Program-made: the position numbers and the translations under genes
Notes under the pieces: model-generated
What the model was told of the DNA's origin: nothing
The model's input: the letters and a program-made list of their open reading frames with translations, nothing else
Databases searched by the model: none
From: Candidatus Gastranaerophilales bacterium
GTDB taxonomy: Bacteria; Cyanobacteriota; Vampirovibrionia; Gastranaerophilales; Gastranaerophilaceae
NCBI GenBank assembly: GCA_944325005.1
Contig: CALUYO010000004.1
Span: 62,001-126,000, forward strand
Direction of reading: 5' to 3'
Length of the DNA: 64,000 nucleotides
Part shown: positions 9,472 to 17,898 of the stretch, in pieces
Numbering within the stretch: the stretch's first letter is position 1
Layout: every line of letters begins with the position of its first letter

Positions 9472-9864
9472 ATGAATTATTCAAGACAAAGAGAAATAAT
9501 ACTTGAAATGCTGCAGTCGAATGTTGTTCACCCGACGGCTGAATATCTCTATGCAATTTTGAAAGAAAAAGCTCCTAATATCAGCCTTGCTACTTTATAT
9601 AGAAATTTAAACCAGCTGGCAGATAACGGGATTATAAAAAAAATTGACGGTCTGGAAGCCTCATCTCATTATGACCATAACACTCATGAGCATTATCATT
9701 TTATATGCGACAATTGTAAGAGGGTATTTGATGTAAGCTCTGATGTTGCTCCGGATATTGTTCAAAAAACAGAAAATGAAACCGGTTTTATTGTAAAAAA
9801 ACATGATATAATATTTAACGGTATATGTAGAGATTGTCTGGAAAAGATAAAAGAAAGCAATTAA
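9472..9864 (+). CDS. perR: Fur-family regulator, probably peroxide sensor PerR
   Basis: The 130-residue protein has the Fur fold: a winged helix (residues 1-75, including PTAEYLYAILKEKAPNISLATLYRNL), then a metal-binding domain with the His-rich HYDHNTHEHYHF segment and two CxxC structural-zinc pairs, CDNC and CRDC. An Asp in KRVFDVSSD lies where PerR proteins have their regulatory Asp and Fur proteins usually have Glu, which favours PerR (inference from alignment by eye). The downstream genes are rubredoxin, rubrerythrin and FprA, the classic PerR regulon of anaerobes. A Fur/PerR box overlaps its own promoter. Confidence 0.85.
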   Translation: MNYSRQREIILEMLQSNVVHPTAEYLYAILKEKAPNISLATLYRNLNQLADNGIIKKIDGLEASSHYDHNTHEHYHFICDNCKRVFDVSSDVAPDIVQKTENETGFIVKKHDIIFNGICRDCLEKIKESN

Positions 9865-9885
9865 AAAAGTAAAGGAGAATTGATT

Positions 9886-10023
9886 ATGGACAAGTATGTA
9901 TGCACAGTATGCGGTTATGTATATGACCCTGAAGAAAATGACGGTGTTAAATTTGAAGATTTAGCAGATGATTATCTTTGCCCTCTTTGCGGTGTAGGTA
10001 AAGATATGTTTGAAAAACAATAA
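9886..10023 (+). CDS. rd: Rubredoxin
   Basis: This small gene encodes 45 residues with both iron-binding knuckles, CTVCGY (residues 6-11) and [11 protein letters not shown] (residues 33-43), around one Fe(Cys)4 site. The sequence [17 protein letters not shown] is typical. It is shorter than the usual 52-54 residues, with a compressed middle segment and without the usual C-terminal extension. AAAGGAGAATTG precedes the ATG, 21 bases after the perR stop. The likely role is electron transfer to rubrerythrin and to the FprA oxygen/NO reductase encoded downstream. Confidence 0.93.
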   Translation: MDKYVCTVCGYVYDPEENDGVKFEDLADDYLCPLCGVGKDMFEKQ

Positions 10024-10071
10024 CTTTGAACCGTTTATATTTATGAAGGTTAAGTGTAGAAAGGAAGTGTT

Positions 10072-10614
10072 ATGCCTGATTTAAAAGGAACAAAAACTGA
10101 GAAGAATTTATGGACAGCTTTTGCAGGAGAGTCGCAGGCCAGAAATAAATATACTTATTATGCTTCTCAGGCTAAAAAAGAAGGTTTTGTTCAAATTAGC
10201 AGAATTTTTGAAGAAACTGCAAATAATGAAAAAGAACATGCAAAAATTTGGTTTAAAGCTTTGCATGGAGATAAAATTCCTGATACTTTGAAAAATCTTG
10301 AAGATGCAGCAGAAGGTGAAAATTACGAATGGACTGATATGTATGCAACTTTTGCAAGAGAAGCTAAAGAAGAAGGTTTTGACACTCTTTCTGCATTGTT
10401 TGAACTTGTCGGAAAGATAGAAAAAGAACATGAAGAAAGATACAGAGCTCTTTTAGAGGCTGTAAAAAACAGTACGGTTTTTGCAAAAAATGAGATTGTG
10501 GTCTGGGAATGCGGAAACTGCGGTCATATCCATACCGGAGAAAAAGCTCCGCAGCTTTGCCCTGTTTGCAAACATCCTCAAGCCTATTTCTTTATGAAAG
10601 CTAAAAATTATTAA
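10072..10614 (+). CDS. rbr: Rubrerythrin
   Basis: The 180-residue protein has the standard two-domain layout: a diiron four-helix bundle with [33 protein letters not shown] and IEKEHEERY ligand segments, then a C-terminal rubredoxin-like Fe(Cys)4 domain with CGNCGHIH and CPVCKHP. The family reduces hydrogen peroxide with electrons from rubredoxin in anaerobes. All expected iron ligands appear to be present. AGAAAGGAAGTG lies before the ATG. It lies downstream of perR and rubredoxin and ends at a strong terminator. Confidence 0.95.
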   Translation: MPDLKGTKTEKNLWTAFAGESQARNKYTYYASQAKKEGFVQISRIFEETANNEKEHAKIWFKALHGDKIPDTLKNLEDAAEGENYEWTDMYATFAREAKEEGFDTLSALFELVGKIEKEHEERYRALLEAVKNSTVFAKNEIVVWECGNCGHIHTGEKAPQLCPVCKHPQAYFFMKAKNY

Positions 10615-10617
10615 ACG

Positions 10618-10650
10618 AAAAAAGGCTTTGTTATAAACAAAGCCTTTTTT
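10618..10650 (+). terminator. Rho-independent terminator after rubrerythrin
   Basis: AAAAAAGGCTTTGTT, a 3-base ATA loop and AACAAAGCCTTTTTT form a 15-bp stem ending in a T-run. The A-run on the other side makes it symmetrical. It separates the perR-rd-rbr transcript from the second rubrerythrin-fprA pair, though read-through is possible. Confidence 0.85.
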
Positions 10651-10690
10651 ATGATAAAATATTAATGTGTATAAATAAGAGGGAAATTTT

Positions 10691-11233
10691 GTGGAACTAA
10701 GGGGAACAGAAACTGAAAATAATTTGATTAAAGCTTTCGAGATTAATGCAAAAAGACGCATGGAATACGATATTTACGCTTTAGTTGCTGAAAAATACGG
10801 ATTTAATGATGTCGCCCGTCTTTTAACCAGATTTGCAAACCACGAAAAGGAGCATGCAAAATTGTGGTATAAATGGTTAAAATGTGAGAGCGGAAGCCTT
10901 CCTAACCTGCTTGATTGTGTTAAAAATGCTCTTAGCCAGGAAAAGGATGAAATAGAAGGTTTATATGAAAATTTTGCCCGTAAAGCTAAAGAAGAAGGAT
11001 TAGAGCATATTGCGGGGCTTCTGGAAAATATTGAAAATATTGAAAAAATCCATTATGACAGGTTAAGAAAACTAATCTGGAAGCTGGAAGATTCTGTTGA
11101 ACCTAACAGCGACGGAACATATAACTGGGTTTGCAGTACTTGCGGTGCTGTTTTTGTCCAGAAAGAAGAACCTGAATACTGCCCTTTATGCTTAAAAGAA
11201 GAAGTATTTTTTTATAAAAAGCCAAATAAATAG
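10691..11233 (+). CDS. Divergent rubrerythrin-like protein with altered diiron site
   Basis: This second 180-residue rubrerythrin paralogue starts at GTG after AAGAGGGAAA. The C-terminal rubredoxin domain is intact (CSTCGAVF and CPLCLKEE). In the diiron domain the NHEKEHAK helix is conserved, but the first-helix motif, [12 protein letters not shown] in the neighbour, reads AFEINAKRRMEY here. The ligand Glu of AGES thus aligns with Asn, and the last helix reads IEKIHYDRL rather than IEKEHEERY. It may have a mononuclear, asymmetric or lower-activity site, or a sensory or electron-transfer role. It follows rbr and precedes fprA by 18 bases. Confidence 0.85.
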   Translation: MELRGTETENNLIKAFEINAKRRMEYDIYALVAEKYGFNDVARLLTRFANHEKEHAKLWYKWLKCESGSLPNLLDCVKNALSQEKDEIEGLYENFARKAKEEGLEHIAGLLENIENIEKIHYDRLRKLIWKLEDSVEPNSDGTYNWVCSTCGAVFVQKEEPEYCPLCLKEEVFFYKKPNK

Positions 11234-11251
11234 TAAAGGAGAAATATAAAT

Positions 11252-12439
11252 ATGAAATTTCAAGAAATTAAAAACAATATTTTTTATTGCGGATTAAATG
11301 ACTGTGACAGAAGAATTTTTGATGAATTAATTCCTCTTGAGCACGGTACAAGCTATAATTCTTATCTGGTAAAAGGTTCTGAAAAGACCGCAATAATTGA
11401 TACAATGTATCCGCCTAAAACTAAAGAATATTTAAAAAGATTAGTTGAAAATCAAGTTGGTAAAGTTGATTATATTATCGCAAACCACGGGGAACAAGAT
11501 CATTCGGGGTCTATTCCTGCATTGTTGGAAAAATATCCGAATGCAATTGTTTTAACAAATCCTAAATGTGCTGAAAATATTAAATCAATGCTTCATGTGT
11601 CTGATGAAAAAATCAGAGTAATTGCTGATGGGGAAGAAGTTTCTCTTGGCGATAAAACTTTGAAATTTATCTTTGCTCCTGGAGTTCACTGGCCTGATAC
11701 AATGTTCACTTATATAAAAGAAGATAACGTAATTTGTACTTGTGACTTTTTAGGTGCACATTATACTTTTTCAGATGTTTTTGCGCAGGAAAGTGTTGAG
11801 CTTGAAAAAAGCGCTAAACGTTATTACGCTGAAATTATGATGCCTTTCAGAACAATGTGCAAAAAATATACTCAAATGATTAAAGATATGAATGTTGATA
11901 TGATTTTGCCAAGCCATGGACCTGTGTATAAAAGACCTGATTTTATTCTTGACTTATATACAGATTGGGCTTCAGATTCTCCAAAAAATCTTGTTGCATT
12001 ACCATATGTTTCAATGTATGAAAGCACAAAGGATATGGTTGATTACCTGAGCAATAAGTTAAATGAAAAAGGTATTGAAACTTTTAAATTTGATATTGTA
12101 GACGATGATTTGGGCGATTTAGCAATGTCATTAGTTGATGCGGCAACAATTGTTTTGGGTACATCAATGGTTCTTGCTGGACCTCACCCTATGGCAGTAA
12201 ATGTTGCATATCTTGCTGCTGTATTAAGACCGAAAGCTAAATTTGCTTCACTTGTCGGCTCTTACGGCTGGGGCGGAAAACTTTTTGATTTAATTGCTCA
12301 AATTCTTGCACCTTTGAAGCTTGATTTGGTAGAACCTTTGCAGGTAAAAGGAAAACCGACCGAAGATGACTTTAAAAAGCTTGATGTAATGGCAGAAAGT
12401 ATTTACGAAAAACATAAATCAATAGGATTGGTTAAATAA
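11252..12439 (+). CDS. fprA: A-type flavoprotein (FprA/ROO), oxygen or NO reductase
   Basis: The 395-residue protein has an N-terminal metallo-beta-lactamase-like diiron domain and a C-terminal flavodoxin domain (from about residue 250). The diiron ligand pattern is visible as HGEQDH (residues 79-84), the His of APGVHWP, the Asp of CDFLGAH and the His of LPSHGP. The family reduces O2 to water or NO to N2O using electrons from rubredoxin, matching the rubredoxin gene in this cluster. AAAGGAGAAATATAA precedes the ATG, and a strong terminator follows. It completes a soluble oxygen-defence pathway for an anaerobe. Confidence 0.95.
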   Translation: MKFQEIKNNIFYCGLNDCDRRIFDELIPLEHGTSYNSYLVKGSEKTAIIDTMYPPKTKEYLKRLVENQVGKVDYIIANHGEQDHSGSIPALLEKYPNAIVLTNPKCAENIKSMLHVSDEKIRVIADGEEVSLGDKTLKFIFAPGVHWPDTMFTYIKEDNVICTCDFLGAHYTFSDVFAQESVELEKSAKRYYAEIMMPFRTMCKKYTQMIKDMNVDMILPSHGPVYKRPDFILDLYTDWASDSPKNLVALPYVSMYESTKDMVDYLSNKLNEKGIETFKFDIVDDDLGDLAMSLVDAATIVLGTSMVLAGPHPMAVNVAYLAAVLRPKAKFASLVGSYGWGGKLFDLIAQILAPLKLDLVEPLQVKGKPTEDDFKKLDVMAESIYEKHKSIGLVK

Positions 12440-12444
12440 TCGTT

Positions 12445-12477
12445 AAAAAAAGCGGGCTATCAAGCCCGCCTTTTTTT
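12445..12477. terminator. Bidirectional terminator between fprA and thrS
   Basis: AAAAAAAGCGGGCT-ATCA-AGCCCGCCTTTTTTT: a GC-rich stem flanked by A- and T-runs can stop both convergent transcripts. Its right edge overlaps the thrS stop codon. Confidence 0.9.
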
Positions 12478-14281
12478 ATGCTTTTACAAGAGATTTTGCG
12501 AAGGATTCTGAGCTTCTGGAATGAATTTCATCTTTAATTTTTGAAATAAATTCATCAATATTCATTGTCCCTACCTGACCAATTCCTCGAGCTCTTACAG
12601 CAACAGAGTTTGCTTCAATTTCTTTGTCGCCAATTACGCATACATAAGGAATTTTCTTATCCTGTAAGCTTTCTCTTATTTTATAGTTCATGCTTTCTGA
12701 GCGGTCGTCAAGATTTACTCTAATTCCTGCATCACGCATTTTTTTGTAAACCTTTTCAGCGAAATCAATATGTTTTTCGTTGCTGATTGGAACGATTGCA
12801 ACCTGTGTCGGTGCAAGCCATGTCGGGAATGCGCCGGCATAGTGTTCAATTAAGATTCCGTGGAAACGTTCCATAGAACCGAATACTACACGGTGAAGCA
12901 TTACGGGAGTTTTCATAGAACCATCTCTGTCCTGATATTTGATGCCGAATCTTTCCGGAAGATTGAAATCAAGCTGGATAGTTGCACACTGCCATGTTCT
13001 GCCGATTGCATCTTTAACTTTAAAGTCAATTTTCGGTCCGTAGAATGCACCGTCACCTTCATTTATTTCGTATTTCATCCCGCGTCTGTCCATTGCTTCT
13101 TTTAATCCGGCTTCAGCTCTGTTCCAGTTTTCAATTTCTCCGACATAGCTTTCCGGACGGGTTGATAGTTCAACTTCAAACGGCATATTGAACAAAGACA
13201 TTGTATCAGCCACAAAATCTATAATTTCATTGATTTCATCAACAAGCTGTTCAGGTGTACAGAAAATGTGAGCATCATCCTGAGTAAAGCCTTGAACACG
13301 TGTTAGGCCTGATAAAGCTCCTGATTTTTCTTTTCTGTAGACAGTCCCGAGTTCTGCCATTCTTAATGGAAGTGAGCGGTATGAATACCTGTTTGCCTGA
13401 TAAATTAAAATATGGAAAGGACAGTTCATGGGTTTTAATATGAATTGTTCATCGCTGTCTTCATCTTTTTGGATAAAGAACATATTTTCACGATAGTGGT
13501 CTGCGTGTCCAGAAATTTCCCATAATTTTGATTTAGCAATATGCGGGGTGTTAACGATTACATAACCGCGTTTTCTATGTTCAGTTCTCCAGTAATTTTC
13601 AATTTCTTCTCTTACAACTGCAAGATTTGGGTGCCATAAAACAAGCCCGCCGCCTAATTCATCTCTTGTAGAGAATAAATCAAGCTTAGCGCCGATTTTT
13701 CTGTGGTCGCGTTTTTCAGCTTCTTCTAAAAAGTGGAGGTAATCTGCCAAATCTTCTTTTGTCCAGAATGCTGTTGCATAAATTCTCTGGAGCATTTTAT
13801 TTTTTGCATCGCCTCTCCAGTAAGCGCCTGCAACTTTTAATAACTTGAAAGCATTTGCTTTAATATATGATGTATTTGGAAGGTGAGGGCCTGCACAGAG
13901 GTCGTTAAAAAGGACATTGCCGTTTTTGTCTTTTGTTAAGTACAAAGTCGGATTGTCATTTTTGTGTTCTTCAAGGAGCTCTGCTTTGTAAATTTCACCT
14001 TCTGCTTTAAATTCTGCAATTTGTTTTTCAACATCGGGTATGACATATTTTTCAAAAGAAAGATTTTGTTTAACAATGTTTTTCATTTCTTCTTCGATTT
14101 TTGTTAAATCTTCTTGAGTGAATGCATGACCGTCTGTTAGATCAAAATCGTAATAAAATCCATTTTCAATAGCCGGTCCGATAGCCAACTTCGCTGACGG
14201 AAAAAGCTTTTGAACGGCCTGAGCCATAACGTGGGATGTCGAGTGTCTTAAAACACTTAATGTTTCATTGTTTTTTTCCAT
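12476..14281 (-). CDS. thrS: Threonine--tRNA ligase without TGS domain
   Basis: The 601-residue protein starts at the Met preceded by AAAGGATAATT. The editing domain begins almost at once (RHSTSHVMAQAV, HxxxH), so the N-terminal TGS domain of the roughly 640-residue ThrRS is missing. The class II catalytic core shows the zinc-binding Cys in PMNCPFHILIY, TRVQGFTQDDAH, the motif 3 region and the C-terminal anticodon-binding domain with QVAIVPISNEKH. It charges tRNA-Thr. Loss or absence of TGS occurs in several lineages and does not abolish activity. It has its own promoter and a structured leader. Confidence 0.95.
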   Translation of the reverse strand: MEKNNETLSVLRHSTSHVMAQAVQKLFPSAKLAIGPAIENGFYYDFDLTDGHAFTQEDLTKIEEEMKNIVKQNLSFEKYVIPDVEKQIAEFKAEGEIYKAELLEEHKNDNPTLYLTKDKNGNVLFNDLCAGPHLPNTSYIKANAFKLLKVAGAYWRGDAKNKMLQRIYATAFWTKEDLADYLHFLEEAEKRDHRKIGAKLDLFSTRDELGGGLVLWHPNLAVVREEIENYWRTEHRKRGYVIVNTPHIAKSKLWEISGHADHYRENMFFIQKDEDSDEQFILKPMNCPFHILIYQANRYSYRSLPLRMAELGTVYRKEKSGALSGLTRVQGFTQDDAHIFCTPEQLVDEINEIIDFVADTMSLFNMPFEVELSTRPESYVGEIENWNRAEAGLKEAMDRRGMKYEINEGDGAFYGPKIDFKVKDAIGRTWQCATIQLDFNLPERFGIKYQDRDGSMKTPVMLHRVVFGSMERFHGILIEHYAGAFPTWLAPTQVAIVPISNEKHIDFAEKVYKKMRDAGIRVNLDDRSESMNYKIRESLQDKKIPYVCVIGDKEIEANSVAVRARGIGQVGTMNIDEFISKIKDEIHSRSSESFAKSLVKA

Positions 14282-14423
14282 AATTATCCTTTCGTACCCT
14301 GTTTGGGTTCCGGTAAATTCCGTTTTAAATAACAACTACTTATATAAAACTTCTTTTACCCCCGGGGTGGATCCCCCTAACTGCTACAGTTAAGGTTATA
14401 CTACCAATAAGGATTAATTACAA
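14282..14423 (-). promoter_or_regulatory. thrS promoter and structured mRNA leader
   Basis: On the minus strand TTGTAA (14418-14423), 17 bp, TATAAC (14395-14400) is a good sigma-70 promoter. The roughly 105-nt leader can form AACTG-TAG-CAGTT, then GGGG-GATCCA-CCCC, which competes with a CCCCGGGG pairing, and a small ACCC-AAAC-AGGGT hairpin ending close to the ribosome binding site. The compact GC-rich structures in an AT-rich genome suggest leader-based control of thrS. I could not identify a T-box specifier or T-box sequence. Confidence 0.5.
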
Positions 14424-14427
14424 GTTT

Positions 14428-15169
14428 TTAGGGAATACAATCCCAGTATTTTTTCGTTTTATCATCAGGACAGGAATTTATAATTGCATAATATGCACAT
14501 CCTAACCCGTTACCTGCAGTTTGAACTTTTAAAGAACAGGGTAACCCATCGCCTTCAGGATACTGAGCATCAGGATCCGGTTCTGCCTTTGTTGGTTTCA
14601 TTCCTATTAATTGTTCTGTTGTTCTGTCAATAACAAACGTAAAAATATCATGTCCCCAGGCATTTGGCTTTTTGTTTGGTCCGTTGATATCTGTTGTAAC
14701 AGAAATCATTCCTGACCAAATTTGAATACAAACAGAAGAACCATCCGGGAGCAATGTTGTTGGAGTACATGTTCTGCCTTCTGCTTTCATTGTTTTTGTT
14801 TTATTAAAATTAAAAGGTCCTTTTTCATAATTCATTGTTCCTGAAGCTTTTAACTTTGCCATATATTGTGATTTAAAAGTGCTTGAATTCACATATTCTT
14901 GTCCGTTATATGTTGCATACATTTTATAAAGGCCTATAACGCCTGTTTCTTGTTTCCATAAATCAAGCGCCTGTGACAAAACACTATATTGCTTTTTTAA
15001 TTGGTTTTCTAATGCTGCTTTTCTGTGATTGTTAATTAAAGTCGGCATAGTCATAGCTGCGACTACCCCTATAATCCCAAGAGTAATTAAAACTTCAGCT
15101 AACGTGAAACCCTCTGATATACCTATGTTTCGGGGGGGGGGGTACTCTGAAAGCTTCTCGAATAAACAT
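14428..15169 (-). CDS. Phase-variable prepilin, locus 1 (out of frame as assembled)
   Basis: The pilin frame contains [21 protein letters not shown], a prepilin leader and membrane helix, then a globular domain with DINGPNKKPNAWGHDIF and paired cysteines (about 230 residues in all). The start best placed after AAGGAGG is the ATG at 15169, which begins MFIREAFRV. A run of 11 C (coding sense) follows, and the pilin frame is entered only if the run is 10 or 13. As assembled, translation is shifted and stops. An ATG seven bases upstream would need 9 or 12. The promoter upstream is full consensus. The nearest in-frame Met is inside the membrane helix, so no normal prepilin is made in this state. 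Confidence 0.75.
15132..15142. repeat. Homopolymer run of 11 G (C in coding sense), locus 1
   Basis: Eleven consecutive G on the plus strand, 27 nt downstream of the likely start codon of the minus-strand prepilin. Homopolymers of this length mutate by slipped-strand mispairing. Ten or 13 bases would join the start codon to the pilin frame. Confidence 0.9.
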
Positions 15170-15198
15170 ATTTCATCCCTCCTTATTTATTGGTTATG

Positions 15199-15227
15199 AT
15201 TATAGAAAATTTTTTTAGGAATGTCAA
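15199..15227 (-). promoter_or_regulatory. Consensus promoter for prepilin locus 1
   Basis: On the minus strand TTGACA (15222-15227), 17 bp, TATAAT (15199-15204) is an exact sigma-70 consensus. Transcription starts shortly before the AAGGAGG site, so control of output is expected at the translational frame rather than at transcription. Confidence 0.85.
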
Positions 15228-15235
15228 GTTTTGTA

Positions 15236-16087
15236 CTATTCTTTATGTCCTAACATTTTAGTCCCTATTGCAGCAAGCAGCGCTGATGCTCCCCCGGTAA
15301 TTAGTGCATATTTGGTCTGGCCTGTTTTAGGTACAAATTTTTTTATTTCGTCGAAAGATATTCCGGTCAGTATATCATTAATAATAGGTTTCATGTCTTT
15401 TTTAGCTGATTCAATCATATCTTTTTTATTGAGAATGCCATTTTTTTCCAGCTTTATAAAATTTTTATAGAGGGCAAGCTCTTTTTTTGATACATTCAAA
15501 GAGATATCTCCGGCCGATTTAAACATATCAATAGTTTCATCATTTATCGGGTTTGGAGCCTTGTAACCGTCTTCTCCGATTACATTAATTATTCCTTCTT
15601 TTGTAAGATTAATTAAATTTTTAGGTAATATGTCTCTTTTTCCTAATTCATTGAAATACTCTTCAAGAGACATATTTGTCCCTTTCTTTTTTATAATACT
15701 TGAGATAAAAGTATTAATTTTTTCACTTGCTTTATTTATACTTTGTTCTTGTTTTTTTAGATTTGTTTTGAAGTCTGCTGCAGGTATTTTATCCCCCGGA
15801 AATACATTATTCACACGTACCTCTATTGAGTTTATGGCTCCTTTTACAGGGAGCAGTGCATACGTTTTTAGTACGGCATCGATTGATTTTGAATTTTGCA
15901 TGTTATCAATAGTTCTGTAAAAAACGTCATGTTTTGCCTGCATTAATTCATCTAAATTTTTTGCTGCCCGCGGAGCTGCATTATAACCGGCTATAGCTCC
16001 GGCCGTACCCGCACAGATTGCAGCTGATGCGGCCATTATATTATTTTGAACTCTGCTATCAGATCTTTGTATTGAATTTACATGCAT
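15236..16087 (-). CDS. Membrane-associated protein of unknown function
   Basis: The 283-residue protein has a small-residue-rich hydrophobic segment at about 18-38 (AASAAICAGTAGAIAGY) and another at the C-terminus (YALITGGASALLAAIGTKM), flanking a charged helical middle rich in Lys, Ile and Asn. The layout, two glycine/alanine membrane hairpins around a soluble core, resembles several other unknown proteins in this window. AAGGGAAAATAATT precedes the ATG. Its stop lies just upstream of the locus 1 promoter. No family recognised. Confidence 0.65.
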   Translation of the reverse strand: MHVNSIQRSDSRVQNNIMAASAAICAGTAGAIAGYNAAPRAAKNLDELMQAKHDVFYRTIDNMQNSKSIDAVLKTYALLPVKGAINSIEVRVNNVFPGDKIPAADFKTNLKKQEQSINKASEKINTFISSIIKKKGTNMSLEEYFNELGKRDILPKNLINLTKEGIINVIGEDGYKAPNPINDETIDMFKSAGDISLNVSKKELALYKNFIKLEKNGILNKKDMIESAKKDMKPIINDILTGISFDEIKKFVPKTGQTKYALITGGASALLAAIGTKMLGHKE

Positions 16088-16237
16088 AATTATTTTCCCT
16101 TATACTTTTTTTATTAAAACTCATAAATATATTTATTGCTACTATATCTGCCGTATGTTACAAAAAGTTACAGTGTTTTTGTAGAGATATGCTTTGTTTG
16201 TTGTAAAATATCATTATTAAAGAAAGAGGTTATAAAT

Positions 16238-16579
16238 ATGAACACAGCAGTTTTAGTAGGCAGAGTAGGACGTGATGCCGAAATTAAATATTTTGAATCC
16301 GGTAAAGTAAAAGCTAATTTTTCTATAGCTGTTAATCGTTGGGATTCTAAAACAAAGTCTGAAGTCGCTGACTGGTTTAATATTGATGTATGGGATAAAC
16401 TTGCTGAATTTGCGGGTGAATATGTTAAAAAAGGTGTTCAGGTTGCAGTAGACGGTAGAATTGGCCAGAACAAATGGACTGATAAAGTTACAGGAAATGA
16501 AAGAGAAAACTTCCTTATTATAGCTAACAGTATAAGATTATTGGGTTCCAAGAGGGATATTGAGCAAGACCAGATATGA
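16238..16579 (+). CDS. ssb: Short single-stranded DNA-binding protein
   Basis: The 113-residue protein is an OB-fold SSB: NTAVLVGRVGRDAEIKYFESGK, WFNIDVWDKLAEFAGEYVKKG, VDGRIGQNKW. The start follows AGAAAGAGG. It lacks the glycine-rich linker and acidic DDDIPF-like tip that recruit partner proteins in standard bacterial SSB; it ends KRDIEQDQI. It may be a cyanobacterial-type short SSB or a second, accessory copy. Its stop overlaps the next start (ATGA), so it is co-translated with a sugar-acid kinase gene, an unusual neighbour. Confidence 0.88.
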   Translation: MNTAVLVGRVGRDAEIKYFESGKVKANFSIAVNRWDSKTKSEVADWFNIDVWDKLAEFAGEYVKKGVQVAVDGRIGQNKWTDKVTGNERENFLIIANSIRLLGSKRDIEQDQI

Positions 16580-17898
16580 TAATTAATTCTAATATTGTCG
16601 GAATAATTGCAGATGACTTGACAGGTGCAAATGATACGGCGTTACAGTTTCATTTAAAAGGTGCTAATACGCAAATTTTACTTTCTGATGAAATTGAACC
16701 TTTAAATATTAAAAATACACAGACATGGGCTATTTCAACGGAATCCAGAAATGTGGAACCTGAAACTGCCTATGAAAAAGTCCTAAAAGCCGCTAAGATG
16801 CTTGAAGAAAAACTTAACCCTGATTATTTTTATAAAAAGATAGATTCTACTGTCAGAGGTAATATTGCGGTTGAAGTGTTAGGTATTTTGGCTGCATTGA
16901 ACTATGATGCTTCAATTGTTCTACCGGCTTTTCCGGCTGAGATGCGTACTACTGTCGGAGGATATCATCTTTTAAGAGGCACTCCGATTGAAAGAACGGA
17001 AATGGCCAGAGACCCTCATTCTCCTATTTTTGAGTCTTATCTACCGGCTTTGTTTAAATCACAAATCCTGCCTGAGTATCAGAGTCTTATAGGACAAATA
17101 GAATTGAAAACTGTTATGAAGGGGGCAGGGCCTGTTTTACAGAGAATTAATGAACTTGTAAATGAAGGTAAAAAACTTATAATTACAGATGCAGTATCAA
17201 CTGTAGATGTTGAACAGGTTGCTCTTGCAATAAAAAAATGCGACTATAAAATTCTGCCGGCAGGAACGGCTGCATTTGCTCAGGCGCTGAGTGAATACTG
17301 GTTTGCTGATTTGGACTGTGAGCACATTATAAAAACTTTTCCGCGGCTGCCTAAACTTATTATTTCAGGCAGTGCAACACAAATTACTGCCAATCAAATA
17401 GAAAAACTTGAAAAAAGTGATGAATTTGATGATATACTTTCAATCAGTCTTGATTTAAAAACTGTGCTTGGAGGTGTTAAGGAAGAACTTGTAGACAGGG
17501 TTGCGGCTAACTTACGTTTTGATAACGCAGTTGTTGTTCATACATCAAATTTGATTAAGGAATTTGACGGCTTCTCTGAAGATTCTTTAAATGCTGAATT
17601 AACAAAGGCAAATCTGGCATCTGTTATAACTGATTTTCTTGCAGAATTAACAAAGAGAGTTTTGGCTAAAAAGGAAGCGATTTTAATAACCCTCGGCGGT
17701 GAAACATCTTATAAATGCTGTAGTGCAATTGGTGCATATCAATTGCAGTTGATTGACGAAGTTGCGCCGGCTATTGCATTGACGCTTGATCATAATGCAC
17801 AATGGATAGTCACCAAGTCCGGTAACCTTGGAAATGCCAGTACTCTTATTGATATTTTAAAATATTTTGAAACCCATGGCGGTTTGCAGAATGAATAA
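16576..17898 (+). CDS. Four-carbon acid sugar kinase family protein (DUF1537/OtnK-like)
   Basis: The 440-residue protein has the N-terminal substrate domain signature GIIADDLTGANDTALQF and KKIDSTVRGN, and a C-terminal nucleotide-binding domain with TLGGETSYKCC and a final SGNLGNASTL segment. The family phosphorylates D-threonate, D-erythronate and related acids at the 4-hydroxyl. The next gene encodes a PdxA-family dehydrogenase that would oxidise and decarboxylate the product, the known kinase/PdxA2 pairing. Substrate identity cannot be read from sequence. It overlaps ssb by four bases and pdxA by eight. Confidence 0.9.
   Translation: MIINSNIVGIIADDLTGANDTALQFHLKGANTQILLSDEIEPLNIKNTQTWAISTESRNVEPETAYEKVLKAAKMLEEKLNPDYFYKKIDSTVRGNIAVEVLGILAALNYDASIVLPAFPAEMRTTVGGYHLLRGTPIERTEMARDPHSPIFESYLPALFKSQILPEYQSLIGQIELKTVMKGAGPVLQRINELVNEGKKLIITDAVSTVDVEQVALAIKKCDYKILPAGTAAFAQALSEYWFADLDCEHIIKTFPRLPKLIISGSATQITANQIEKLEKSDEFDDILSISLDLKTVLGGVKEELVDRVAANLRFDNAVVVHTSNLIKEFDGFSEDSLNAELTKANLASVITDFLAELTKRVLAKKEAILITLGGETSYKCCSAIGAYQLQLIDEVAPAIALTLDHNAQWIVTKSGNLGNASTLIDILKYFETHGGLQNE

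Noticed and set aside
14340-14365. CCCCCGGGG cluster before thrS as a homopolymer switch
   Set aside because: Mixed C and G, outside any coding frame; better explained as leader secondary structure.
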